Assembly (NCBI RefSeq): GCF_004217285.1
Contig: NZ_SHKS01000003.1
Span: forward strand, 592,170 to 656,169
DNA: 64,000 nt
Direction of reading: 5' to 3'
Origin: Streptomyces sp. BK239
Lineage (GTDB): Bacteria; Actinomycetota; Actinomycetes; Streptomycetales; Streptomycetaceae
Made by a program: the position numbers and the translations under genes. This document shows positions 1-7,912 of this stretch, one piece after another. The notes beneath the pieces are model-generated. The model did no database searches. It was given only the letters and a program-made list of their open reading frames with translations, and was not told the DNA's origin. Position 1 is the first letter of the stretch, and every line of letters starts with the position of its first letter.

Positions 1-874
1 CGTCGGCGCCAACGGGGCCGGCAAGTCCACGCTGATCAAGATCCTGCTGGGTCTGTCCCCCGCCTCGGAGGGCCGCGCCGAGGTGCTCGGCCTCGACGTC
101 GCCACCAAGGGCGCCGCCATCCGCGAGCGCGTCGGGTACATGCCGGAGCACGACTGCCTGCCGCCCGACGTCTCGGCCACCGAGTTCGTCGTGCACATGG
201 CCCGCATGTCCGGCCTGCCGCCCACCGCCGCCCGCGAGCGCACCGCGGACACACTGCGCCACGTCGGCCTGTACGAGGAGCGCTACCGCCCCATCGGCGG
301 TTACTCCACCGGCATGAAGCAGCGGGTGAAGCTCGCCCAGGCCCTCGTCCACGACCCGCAGCTGGTCTTCCTGGACGAGCCGACCAACGGCCTCGACCCG
401 GTCGGCCGCGACGAGATGCTGGGCCTGATCCGGCGCATCCACACCGACTTCGGCATCTCGGTCCTGGTCACGTCCCACCTCCTGGGCGAACTGGAACGCA
501 CCTGCGACCACGTCGTCGTCGTCGACGGCGGAAAGCTCCTGCGCTCCAGCTCCACCACCGACTTCACCCAGACCACCACCACCCTCGCCGTCGAGGTCAC
601 CGACACCGACGAACACCCCGACGGCACCCGCGCCGTCCGCGAGGCGCTCCACGCGCGCGGAGTGGACGTCCTCGACGGCGACAGCGGCCTGCCGGGCGCC
701 GGCCACATCCTGCTGCTCACCGCCCGGGGCGAGGAGACCTACGACGTGGTGCGCGACCTGGTGGCCGACCTCGGCCTCGGACTGGTGCGCATGGAACAGC
801 GCCGGCACCACATCTCCGAGGTCTTCAAGGACGGCGACGCACAACGGAAGGAGGCCGTCGGCCATGGCGGTTGA
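1..874 (+). CDS. ABC transporter ATP-binding protein (5' end outside window)
   Basis: The reading frame is already open at base 2, so the gene begins upstream of the window. The first visible residues form a Walker A motif (GANGAGKST). The signature (YSTGMKQR), Walker B (FLDEPTNGLDP) and H-loop (TSHLL) follow in order, so this is a complete nucleotide-binding domain apart from its first strand. A C-terminal extension of about 100 residues after the H-loop resembles the DUF4162-like tail of exporter ATPases. The stop overlaps the start of the downstream permease by 11 bp, so the two are translationally coupled. It should energise export with that permease. The substrate is unknown. Confidence 0.93.
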   Translation, partial: VGANGAGKSTLIKILLGLSPASEGRAEVLGLDVATKGAAIRERVGYMPEHDCLPPDVSATEFVVHMARMSGLPPTAARERTADTLRHVGLYEERYRPIGGYSTGMKQRVKLAQALVHDPQLVFLDEPTNGLDPVGRDEMLGLIRRIHTDFGISVLVTSHLLGELERTCDHVVVVDGGKLLRSSSTTDFTQTTTTLAVEVTDTDEHPDGTRAVREALHARGVDVLDGDSGLPGAGHILLLTARGEETYDVVRDLVADLGLGLVRMEQRRHHISEVFKDGDAQRKEAVGHGG

Positions 875-1772
875 GCACCCCGCACCCACCCTCCCGGGTG
901 ACCAGACCCGCATCCACAACATCGGCTACCGCAGCTACGACGGCCCCCGCCTGGGCCGCTCCTACGCCCGCCGCTCCCTCTACTCGCAGTCCCTGCGCGG
1001 CGCCTACGGCCTCGGCCGCTCGGTGAAGTCCAAGGTGCTGCCCATGCTGCTGTTCGTGGTGATGTGCGTGCCCGCGGCCATCATGGTCGCCGTCGCGGTC
1101 GCCACCAAGGCGACCGCGCTGCCGGTGGAGTACACCCGCTACGCCATCGTCATGCAGGCCGTCATCAGCCTGTACGTCGCCTCGCAGGCACCCCAGTCCG
1201 TCTCCCGCGACCTGCGCTTCAAGACCGTGCCGCTGTACTTCTCCCGGCCGATAGAGACCGCCGACTACGTGCGCGCCAAGTTCGCAGCGCTCGCCTCGGC
1301 GCTGTTCGTCCTCACCGCCGCACCCCTGCTGGTGCTCTACGTGGGCGCCCTGCTGGCCAAGCTGGACTTCGCCGACCAGACCAAGGGATTCGCCCAGGGA
1401 CTGGTCTCCGTGACCCTGCTCTCCCTGCTCTTCGCCGGCCTCGGCCTGGTCGTCGCCGCGGTCACTCCGCGCCGCGGATTCGGCATCGCCGCCGTCATCG
1501 CCGTCCTGACCATCTCCTACGGCGCGGTCTCCACCCTCCAGGCCATCGCCGACGCCCAGGGCAGCACCGGCGCCACCCGGTGGATAGGCCTGTTCTCGCC
1601 GATCACGCTGATCGACGGGGTGCAGTCCGCATTCCTCGGCGCCTCCTCCGCCTTCCCGGGCGGGATCGGCCCTTCCACGGGCGAGGGCGTCGTGTACGTC
1701 CTTGCCGCCCTGGGCCTCATCGTCGCCAGCTACGGGCTCCTGATGCGCCGCTACCGGAAGGTGGGCCTGTGA
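864..1772 (+). CDS. ABC transporter permease
   Basis: The 302-residue protein has a soluble N-terminus of about 55 residues (IGYRSYDGPRLGR region) followed by roughly six hydrophobic segments. This is the ABC-2-type export permease pattern. The ATG at 864 lies inside the end of the upstream ATPase gene. The stop TGA at 1770-1772 overlaps the GTG of the next ATPase gene, so four transport genes form one operon. It probably forms the membrane channel for the ATPase at 1-874. Nothing in the sequence reveals the cargo. Confidence 0.86.
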   Translation: MAVEHPAPTLPGDQTRIHNIGYRSYDGPRLGRSYARRSLYSQSLRGAYGLGRSVKSKVLPMLLFVVMCVPAAIMVAVAVATKATALPVEYTRYAIVMQAVISLYVASQAPQSVSRDLRFKTVPLYFSRPIETADYVRAKFAALASALFVLTAAPLLVLYVGALLAKLDFADQTKGFAQGLVSVTLLSLLFAGLGLVVAAVTPRRGFGIAAVIAVLTISYGAVSTLQAIADAQGSTGATRWIGLFSPITLIDGVQSAFLGASSAFPGGIGPSTGEGVVYVLAALGLIVASYGLLMRRYRKVGL

Positions 1773-2680
1773 CCACGCTCTCCATCGATCACGTCTCCCG
1801 CTGGTTCGGCAACGTGGTCGCCGTCAACGACATCACCATGACCATCGGCCCCGGCGTCACCGGGCTGCTCGGCCCCAACGGCGCCGGGAAGTCCACCCTG
1901 ATCAACATGATGGGCGGCTTCCTCGCGCCCTCCACCGGCACCGTCACCCTCGACGGACAGCAGGTCTGGCGCAACGAGGCGATCTACAAGCACATCGGCA
2001 TCGTCCCCGAGCGCGAGGCGATGTACGACTTCCTCACCGGCCGCGAATTCGTCGTCGCCAACGCCGAGTTGCACGGCCTGGGCGCCAAGGCCGCCCAAAG
2101 GGCCCTGGCCACGGTGGAGATGGAGTACGCGCAGGACCGCAAGATCCAGACGTACTCCAAGGGCATGCGGCAGCGCGTGAAGATGGCGTCCGCCCTGGTC
2201 CACGAGCCCTCCCTGCTCCTGCTCGACGAGCCGTTCAACGGAATGGACCCCCGTCAGCGGATGCAGCTCATGGACCTGCTGCGGCGCATGGGCGACGAAG
2301 GCCGCACGGTGCTGTTCTCGTCGCACATCCTCGAAGAGGTCGAGCAACTCGCCTGGCACATCGAGGTCGTGGTCGCGGGGCGGCACGCGGCCAGCGGCGA
2401 CTTCCGCAAGATCCGCCGTCTGATGACCGACCGCCCGCACCGCTACCTGGTGCGTTCCAGCGACGACCGAGCCCTCGCGGCGGCGCTGATCGCCGACCCG
2501 TCGACATCGGGCATCGAAGTGGACGTCGCCGAAGGGGCGTTGCGCATCCAGGCCGTCGACTTCGGGCGTTTCACGACGCTGCTGCCGAGAGTGGCGCGCG
2601 ACAACGGCATTCGCCTGCTCACGGTGTCGCCGTCCGACGAGTCCCTCGAGTCCGTCTTCTCGTATCTTGTCGCGGCGTAG
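1769..2680 (+). CDS. ABC transporter ATP-binding protein
   Basis: The start is the GTG at 1769, which overlaps the previous stop by 4 bp. An in-frame ATG at 1064 is antisense-like read-through of the permease gene and is not a real start. The 303-residue protein has Walker A (GPNGAGKST), signature (YSKGMRQRVK), Walker B (LLLLDEPFNGMDP) and H-loop (SSHIL) motifs, plus a C-terminal domain of about 90 residues. It is the second ATPase of the cluster and pairs with the permease at 2691. Two ATPases and two permeases in series suggest two related exporters or one heteromeric exporter. Confidence 0.93.
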   Translation: MTTLSIDHVSRWFGNVVAVNDITMTIGPGVTGLLGPNGAGKSTLINMMGGFLAPSTGTVTLDGQQVWRNEAIYKHIGIVPEREAMYDFLTGREFVVANAELHGLGAKAAQRALATVEMEYAQDRKIQTYSKGMRQRVKMASALVHEPSLLLLDEPFNGMDPRQRMQLMDLLRRMGDEGRTVLFSSHILEEVEQLAWHIEVVVAGRHAASGDFRKIRRLMTDRPHRYLVRSSDDRALAAALIADPSTSGIEVDVAEGALRIQAVDFGRFTTLLPRVARDNGIRLLTVSPSDESLESVFSYLVAA

Positions 2681-2690
2681 GAGGCCGAAG

Positions 2691-3410
2691 ATGTACGACC
2701 CCACCGTCGCCCGGCTCACCTACCGGGCCCTGCTCGGCCGTCGCCGGGCCCTCATCCTCGGCGCGCTGCCGATGCTGCTGATCGTGATCTCGGTGCTGGT
2801 GCGCGCCCTCGCGGGCGCCGACGACCAGACCGCGTCCGATCTGCTGGGCGGGCTCGCGCTCGCCACCATGGTGCCGATCATCGGAGTCATCGCCGGCACG
2901 GGTGCGATCGGCCCGGAGATAGACGACGGCTCGGTCGTCTACCTGCTGTCCAAGCCGCTGAAGCGACCGACGATCATCTTCACCAAGCTGATCGTGGCGA
3001 TCGCGGTGACGATGGTGTTCTCGGCGCTGCCGACGCTGATCGCGGGCTTCATCCTCAACGGCAACGGCCAGCAGATCGCCGTCGCCTACACGGTGGCCGC
3101 GCTGGTCTCCTCCATCGCCTACGCCGCGCTCTTCCTGCTGCTCGGCACGGTGTCGCGGCACGCGGTGGTGTTCGGACTGGTCTACGCCCTCGTCTGGGAG
3201 GCCCTGTTCGGCTCCCTGGTGCCGGGCGCGCGCACGCTCAGCGTCCAGCAGTGGTCGCTGGCCGTCGCCGACAAGGTGGCCGGCGGTGATCTGATCAGCT
3301 CCGACGTCGGGCTGACCACGGCGACCGTCCTGCTGGTCGCGGTGACCGTGCTGGCCACCTGGTTCGCGGGGCAGAAGCTGCGCTCGCTGACGCTGGCCGG
3401 CGAGGAGTAG
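2691..3410 (+). CDS. ABC transporter permease
   Basis: The ATG at 2691 is preferred because a GGAGG ribosome-binding site lies just upstream at the end of the ATPase gene. An alternative start 24 bases upstream would extend the protein without homology-like sequence. The 239-residue protein has about six membrane segments and the ABC-2 permease look, including an early segment with the GAIGPEIDDGSVVYLLSKP signature typical of this group. It ends the four-gene transport operon. Confidence 0.86.
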   Translation: MYDPTVARLTYRALLGRRRALILGALPMLLIVISVLVRALAGADDQTASDLLGGLALATMVPIIGVIAGTGAIGPEIDDGSVVYLLSKPLKRPTIIFTKLIVAIAVTMVFSALPTLIAGFILNGNGQQIAVAYTVAALVSSIAYAALFLLLGTVSRHAVVFGLVYALVWEALFGSLVPGARTLSVQQWSLAVADKVAGGDLISSDVGLTTATVLLVAVTVLATWFAGQKLRSLTLAGEE

Positions 3411-3510
3411 GCCGGCGGGACGCGGAACGGGCGGGCCGAGGGGCATCCCCGTCTTGACGGTGGTTTCACCTCGGCCCCGGCACACTGGGCGAAGAATCGC
3501 GAACGACGTG

Positions 3511-3580
3511 AACAGGCGTCAACCGATGCCAAGAGGCATCAAAAGACGCCAAGCGGCGTCAAGGGGCGCGAACAGGACAC
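3511..3580 (+). repeat. 10-bp-periodic degenerate repeat with two hairpins
   Basis: Seven consecutive 10-base blocks each begin with AA. Most of them carry a variant of GRYGYC at the same offset. Two adjacent 6-bp inverted repeats sit exactly 20 bp apart: GATGCC/GGCATC at 3525-3540 and GACGCC/GGCGTC at 3545-3560, each with a 4-base loop. The array ends about 20 bp before the GTG of the next gene, so it occupies the leader or promoter. A helical-phase protein-binding array or a leader RNA are both possible. Confidence 0.5.
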
Positions 3581-3600
3581 CGGCGGAGGGGAGGACTGCT

Positions 3601-3894
3601 GTGGCGGACGAGACGGCGGGGCACGGCAGCCGGGAGCGGGGCGAGCGCGGACCGGCCGACGGACCGGTCGACGGTCCGGCCGGGGAAGGGTCCTCGGACG
3701 CGGCTTGGGACGGCCTGGTGCTGGACGAGGAGTTCATACGGGCCGCCGGGACGTCCGAGCCGTCCGCCCGCGCCCGGATGCTCGCGGCCCGCTGGCGCGC
3801 CGAGCAGCCCGAGCCGCAGCCGTGGCGGTCCGACGAGCCGCCGGCCGGCTGGTTCTTCAGCAAGGCGCGCCGGTGGAGATGGCGGCGCCGGTAG
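3601..3894 (+). CDS. Conserved small hypothetical protein
   Basis: The start chosen is the GTG at 3601, preceded by a purine-rich GGAGGGGAGG ribosome-binding site. The frame also stays open upstream through the repeat array. The 97-residue protein is hydrophilic. It has an acidic, Gly/Pro-rich N-terminus, a conserved-looking middle (DGLVLDEEFIRAA...EPSARARMLAARW) and a basic aromatic tail rich in Trp and Arg. No membrane segment or catalytic motif is visible. It is a small actinobacterial protein of unknown function, transcribed away from the ABC cluster. Confidence 0.75.
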   Translation: MADETAGHGSRERGERGPADGPVDGPAGEGSSDAAWDGLVLDEEFIRAAGTSEPSARARMLAARWRAEQPEPQPWRSDEPPAGWFFSKARRWRWRRR

Positions 3895-4096
3895 ACGCCC
3901 GGGACATCCCGGGGTCGCCTCCGCGTGGGTCACCGGCCTTGTGTCGAACGGCCGTTTTATTCGGTGGCGTCCCACTCGTCCGCCCGGCACAGTGGTGATG
4001 TCCGCAACGCCGGCGAGGGCCGGTGTCAGGAACCGGGGAGGAGCGGGACGACGCCCATGCACGGCATGACGTCCGGCTCCCGGCAGGGCAGCCCGC

Positions 4097-4137
4097 GGCG
4101 GGCTCCGGAGCGTTCACACGCTCCGTCCGAGCCCGCC
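4097..4137. terminator. Strong hairpin between convergent genes
   Basis: A 9-bp and a 7-bp stem are stacked with a 3-base bulge around the loop TTCACA (arms GGCGGGCTC+CGGAGCG and CGCTCCG+GAGCCCGCC). It lies in the 370-bp gap between the rightward gene ending at 3894 and the leftward gene ending at 4265, so it can terminate both. There is no T-run, as is usual in streptomycetes. The rest of 3895-4264 shows no convincing gene. Confidence 0.75.
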
Positions 4138-4264
4138 CCGCACGGGGAGCTGCCCGGGGGCGGCCGCTTCGAGCACGCGGCATCACCGCCGCGTGAGGCC
4201 GCCCCACCCCGACCCTGATCCCCGGCGGTGTCCGGGGGCTCGGCGCGAGCGGTGCGGGCACCCG

Positions 4265-5068
4265 TCAGGGAAGCAGTTTCTCCAGCACCAGGGCGATGCC
4301 GTCGTCCTCGTTCGAAGCCGTCACCTCGGTCGCCACCGCCTTCAGTTCGGGGTGTGCGTTGGCCATGGCCACGCCTCGGGACGCCCAGGCGAACATCGGG
4401 ATGTCGTTGGGCATGTCGCCGAAGGCGATCGTGTCGGCGGACTTGAGGCCGAGGCGCCGGGCGGCGAGGGAGAGCCCCGTGGCCTTGGAGAGGCCGAGGG
4501 GAAGCAGTTCCACGATGCCCGCGCCGGCGAGGGCGACGGTGACGAAGCCGCCGGCGGCGCGGCGGGCCGCCTCGGCGAGGTCGTCGTCCGAGAGCTCGGG
4601 GTGCTGGATGTAGATCTTGTTCAGCGGCGCCGACCAGAGGTCCGACGCGTCGGTGAACGGCGTCGCCGGGAGCTTGCCGGTCACCGAGTAACCGGGGCCG
4701 ACCAGGACGTCTCCGTCCAGTCCGTCGCGGCTCGCCGCCAGGTACAGCGGACCGACCTCCGCCTCGATCTTGGCGAGCGCCACCCCGGCGAGCTGCCGGT
4801 CCAGGGTGACCGAGGTCAGCAGGCGGTGCGCGCCGGCGTCGTAGACCTGGGCTCCCTGGCCGCAGACGGCCAGACCGTCGTAGCCCAGTTCGTCGAGGAT
4901 GTGGCGGGTCCAGGGGACCGCGCGGCCGGTGACGACGATGTGGGCCGCCCCCGCCGCGGTGGCCGCGGCGAGAGCGTCGCGGGTGCGCCGCGAGATCGAC
5001 TCGTCGGAGCGCAGGAGCGTCCCGTCGAGATCGGTGGCGATGAGCCGGTGGGGGAAGCCCTCGCTCAC
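4265..5068 (-). CDS. Cof-type HAD-IIB family phosphatase
   Basis: The 267-residue protein opens with the HAD motif I DLDGTLL near residue 14. It continues with the serine/threonine motif II (VVTGR), a C2-type cap in the middle, and the motif III/IV region [17 protein letters not shown] near the C-terminus. This layout is typical of soluble sugar- or nucleotide-phosphate phosphatases of the Cof/YidA group. Its ATG overlaps the serS stop by 4 bp, so it is translationally coupled to seryl-tRNA synthetase. The physiological substrate cannot be read from the sequence. Confidence 0.92.
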   Translation of the reverse strand: MSEGFPHRLIATDLDGTLLRSDESISRRTRDALAAATAAGAAHIVVTGRAVPWTRHILDELGYDGLAVCGQGAQVYDAGAHRLLTSVTLDRQLAGVALAKIEAEVGPLYLAASRDGLDGDVLVGPGYSVTGKLPATPFTDASDLWSAPLNKIYIQHPELSDDDLAEAARRAAGGFVTVALAGAGIVELLPLGLSKATGLSLAARRLGLKSADTIAFGDMPNDIPMFAWASRGVAMANAHPELKAVATEVTASNEDDGIALVLEKLLP

Positions 5069-6342
5069 TTGGACACCGGCTCCAGCACCTCACGCCCGCC
5101 GAGGTAGGGCCGCAGCACCTCGGGCACGCGCACGGAGCCGTCGGCCTGCTGGTGGTTCTCCAGGATCGCCACGATGGTGCGCGGGACGGCGCACAGCGTG
5201 CCGTTGAGCGTGGCCAGCGGGCGGACCTGCTTGCCCTCGCGGTAGCGGATCGACAGACGACGGGACTGGAACTCGGTGCAGTCCGACGTCGAGGTCAGCT
5301 CGCGGTACTTGCCCTGGGTGGGGATCCACGCCTCGCAGTCGAACTTGCGGGCGGCCGAGGAGCCCAGGTCGGCGGAGGCGACGTCGATCACGCGGAACGG
5401 CAGTTCCAGCGAGGTAAGCCACTGCTTCTCCCACTCCAGCAGGCGCTGGTGCTCGGCCTGGGAGTCCTCGGGAGTGACGTACGTGAACATCTCGACCTTG
5501 TCGAACTGGTGCACGCGGAAGATGCCCCGGGTGTCCTTGCCGTGCGAGCCGGCCTCGCGCCGGAAGCAGGGGGAGAAGCCCGCGTAGCGCAGCGGCAGCC
5601 GCTCGGCGTCGATGATCTCGTCCATGTGGTACGCGGCGAGGGGGACCTCGGAGGTGCCGACGAGGTAGAGGTCGTCCTTGTCGAGGTGGTAGACGTCCTG
5701 GGCGGCCTGGCCGAGGAAGCCGGTGCCGGCCATGGACTGCGGGCGCACCAGGGCGGGCGTCAGCATCGGCGTGAAGCCGGCCGCCGTCGCCTGCGCGATC
5801 GCCGCGTTCACCAGGGCGAGCTCCAGGAGGGCGCCGACGCCGGTGAGGAAGTAGAAGCGGGAGCCGGAGACCTTCGCGCCACGCTCGACGTCGATCGCGC
5901 CGAGGATCTGGCCGAGCTCGAGGTGGTCCTTCGGCTCGAAGCCTTCGGCGGTGAAGTCGCGGATCTCGCCGTGCGTCTCCAGCGTGACGAAGTCCTCCTC
6001 GCCGCCGACGGGCACGTCGGGGTGGACGAGGTTGCCGAGCCTGAGCAGCAGTTCCTGGGTCTCGGCGTCGGCGGCGTCGCGCTCGGTGTCGGCGGCCTTG
6101 ACGTCGGCCTTGAGCTGTTCGGCGCGCTTGAGCAGCTCGGCTTTCTCCTCGGCGGAGGCCTTGGGGATGAGCTTGCCGAGCTGCTTCTGCTCGGCGCGGA
6201 GCTCGTCGAAGCGGACGCCGGACGACCTGCGCCGCTCGTCGGCGGACAGGAGAGCGTCGACGAGGGCGACGTCCTCTCCACGGGCGCGCTGGGACGCGCG
6301 CACACGGTCGGGGTCCTCACGGAGCAGGCGAAGGTCAATCAC
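5065..6342 (-). CDS. serS: Seryl-tRNA synthetase
   Basis: This class II synthetase charges tRNA-Ser. The GTG at 6342 gives the canonical start [11 protein letters not shown] and a 425-residue protein, the normal length. The N-terminal long coiled-coil arm (about residues 30-105) is followed by the catalytic core with motif 2 ([18 protein letters not shown]) and motif 3 ([20 protein letters not shown]). The HAD phosphatase gene overlaps its stop. Upstream lies a 525-bp gap rich in DnaA boxes and no obvious T-box leader, so control is probably at a simple promoter near 6343-6530. Confidence 0.98.
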   Translation of the reverse strand: MIDLRLLREDPDRVRASQRARGEDVALVDALLSADERRRSSGVRFDELRAEQKQLGKLIPKASAEEKAELLKRAEQLKADVKAADTERDAADAETQELLLRLGNLVHPDVPVGGEEDFVTLETHGEIRDFTAEGFEPKDHLELGQILGAIDVERGAKVSGSRFYFLTGVGALLELALVNAAIAQATAAGFTPMLTPALVRPQSMAGTGFLGQAAQDVYHLDKDDLYLVGTSEVPLAAYHMDEIIDAERLPLRYAGFSPCFRREAGSHGKDTRGIFRVHQFDKVEMFTYVTPEDSQAEHQRLLEWEKQWLTSLELPFRVIDVASADLGSSAARKFDCEAWIPTQGKYRELTSTSDCTEFQSRRLSIRYREGKQVRPLATLNGTLCAVPRTIVAILENHQQADGSVRVPEVLRPYLGGREVLEPVSK

Positions 6343-6535
6343 GCGGTCAAGGCTACCGGTGCGGCGTGAGCGCTCACGACTCACTATTGCCCGTGGTGGC
6401 GATTCACGGCTTACGGGCGGCTATGAGGCAATTGCCGGACAGGTCAAGGGAAAGTGTCTCACTCCCTGGGACGAGGCAGGCCACGCTCGGCACGTTGACC
6501 CGACTTCCTTGTGCAGGGGGCGACTTGGGCCGTCG

Positions 6536-6847
6536 TTGTCCACAGGGCATGCGGGATGGGGGAAAGTTATCCACAGGGTGTGCGAAAGGTCTGTGGACAT
6601 TGGAATTGATCATTCCGAGAGCTGGCCGAGCGGTGGGGAATTCCCGTTCCGTGCCGACTGCACCCCACTTTCGAGTGGAATTGGGTCACCCCAAAGGCGT
6701 GATCGAAGGAAACAGATGGACTAAGGGTGACGTGTACCGCCCTGGCCGCGTGTGCGGCCTGCAGGGCGATTTGTCGACCGGACGGCCCATCGATGTCGAC
6801 TTGTCCCCAGGTCGAGAAGCCAACCTGTGGATAACGCCTGTGGATAA
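6536..6847. other. Cluster of DnaA boxes in the serS-pheA gap
   Basis: Six 9-mers match the DnaA box within one mismatch of TTGTCCACA or TTATCCACA. Forward: TTGTCCACA at 6536-6544, TTATCCACA at 6567-6575, TTGTCCCCA at 6801-6809. Reverse: ATGTCCACA at 6592-6600, and TTATCCACA at 6826-6834 and again at 6839-6847. They form two groups of three about 200 bp apart. Other palindromes between them are GGAAT-TGATC-ATTCC (6602-6616) and a UUCG-capped CCACT/AGTGG hairpin (6665-6678). The gap 6343-6867 holds no plausible gene. It is probably a DnaA-binding locus away from oriC. Confidence 0.77.
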
Positions 6848-6867
6848 CGAAGATATGCAGAACGGAC

Positions 6868-7800
6868 CTAGAAACGGCCGTCCTGGCAGCGTGCCACCCA
6901 GTCCGCCGCCGCGACGAACTCGCCCTCCGAGGTCCCGGGCAGCGGCGCGGGGATGTCCGCCGCCACCGCGTCCGCGCGGGGGTAAGAGCCGAGGAACCGC
7001 ACATCGCGGCAGATCCGCTTCAGCCCCATCAGCGCCTCGGCCATCCGCCGGTCGGTGATGTGACCGGCGGCGTCGATGCAGAAGCAGTAGTTGCCGATGC
7101 CGGCGCCGGTCGGCCGGGACTGCAGCACCATGAGGTTGATGCCGCGGGTCGCGAACTCCCCGAGCAGGTCGCGCAGCCCTCCCGGATGGTCGTCGCGCTG
7201 CCAGAGCACGACGGAGGTCTTGTCCGCCCCGGTCGGCGCCGGGGGCCGGGCCGGACGGCCCACCAGCACGAACCGCGTCTGCGCGTTCTCCGCGTCGTGG
7301 ATCTCCGTCTCCAGGGCCTCCAGGCCGTACCGGGCGGCCGCGAACTCGCCCGCGAAGGCTGCGTCGTAGCGGCCCTCCTGGACGAGACGCGCGCCGTCGG
7401 CGTTGGAGGCGGCCGACTCCCAGATGACGTCCGGGAGATGGGCCTTCAGCCAGTTGCGCACCTGCGGCTGGGCGGCCGGATGGGCGGTGACCGTCTTGAT
7501 GTCCGTGAGCTTCGTGCCGGGACGGACCAGCAGCGCGAAGGTGATCGACAGCAGGACCTCGCGGTAGATCATCAGTGGCGTGCCCGCGACGAGCTCGTCG
7601 AGCGTCGTGGTGATCCCGCCCTCCACGGAGTTCTCGATCGGCACGAACGCGGCCTCGGCCTCGCCGGTGCGCACCGCGTCCAGCGCGGACTGCACGGACA
7701 CGTAGGGGACCAACTGCCGGGTGGCCGTTTCGGGAAGCGTGCGCAGGGCGACCTCCGTGAAGGTGCCCTCGGGGCCGAGATAGGCGTAGCTCGCTGGCAT
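6868..7800 (-). CDS. pheA: Prephenate dehydratase
   Basis: The enzyme converts prephenate to phenylpyruvate in phenylalanine synthesis. The 310-residue protein begins with the family signature YLGPEGTFTEVA and has VPIENSVEGGI, the catalytic TRF motif (QTRFVLVG) around residue 187, and a C-terminal ACT domain with the QSRPTGAGIGNYCF segment for allosteric phenylalanine binding. It is a stand-alone dehydratase with no chorismate mutase domain, as in other actinomycetes. The ATG at 7800 gives the expected N-terminus. Confidence 0.97.
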   Translation of the reverse strand: MPASYAYLGPEGTFTEVALRTLPETATRQLVPYVSVQSALDAVRTGEAEAAFVPIENSVEGGITTTLDELVAGTPLMIYREVLLSITFALLVRPGTKLTDIKTVTAHPAAQPQVRNWLKAHLPDVIWESAASNADGARLVQEGRYDAAFAGEFAAARYGLEALETEIHDAENAQTRFVLVGRPARPPAPTGADKTSVVLWQRDDHPGGLRDLLGEFATRGINLMVLQSRPTGAGIGNYCFCIDAAGHITDRRMAEALMGLKRICRDVRFLGSYPRADAVAADIPAPLPGTSEGEFVAAADWVARCQDGRF

Positions 7801-7912
7801 GACCTCACCCTAATGGGCCTTGCGGGATCGGGTGGACCCGTGTCTCACACCGACCCCTCAGGCGAGTGAACCCGCGTAACCCCGCACCGGCCACGGCGGT
7901 TCGCGGGGCTCC

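Noticed and set aside
6536..6847. oriC itself
   Set aside because: Streptomyces oriC lies between dnaA and dnaN and contains many more boxes. Neither gene is in the window.
6343..6867. Possible T-box or riboswitch leader of serS
   Set aside because: No T-box sequence, specifier loop or terminator pair is visible. The repeats are explained better as DnaA boxes.
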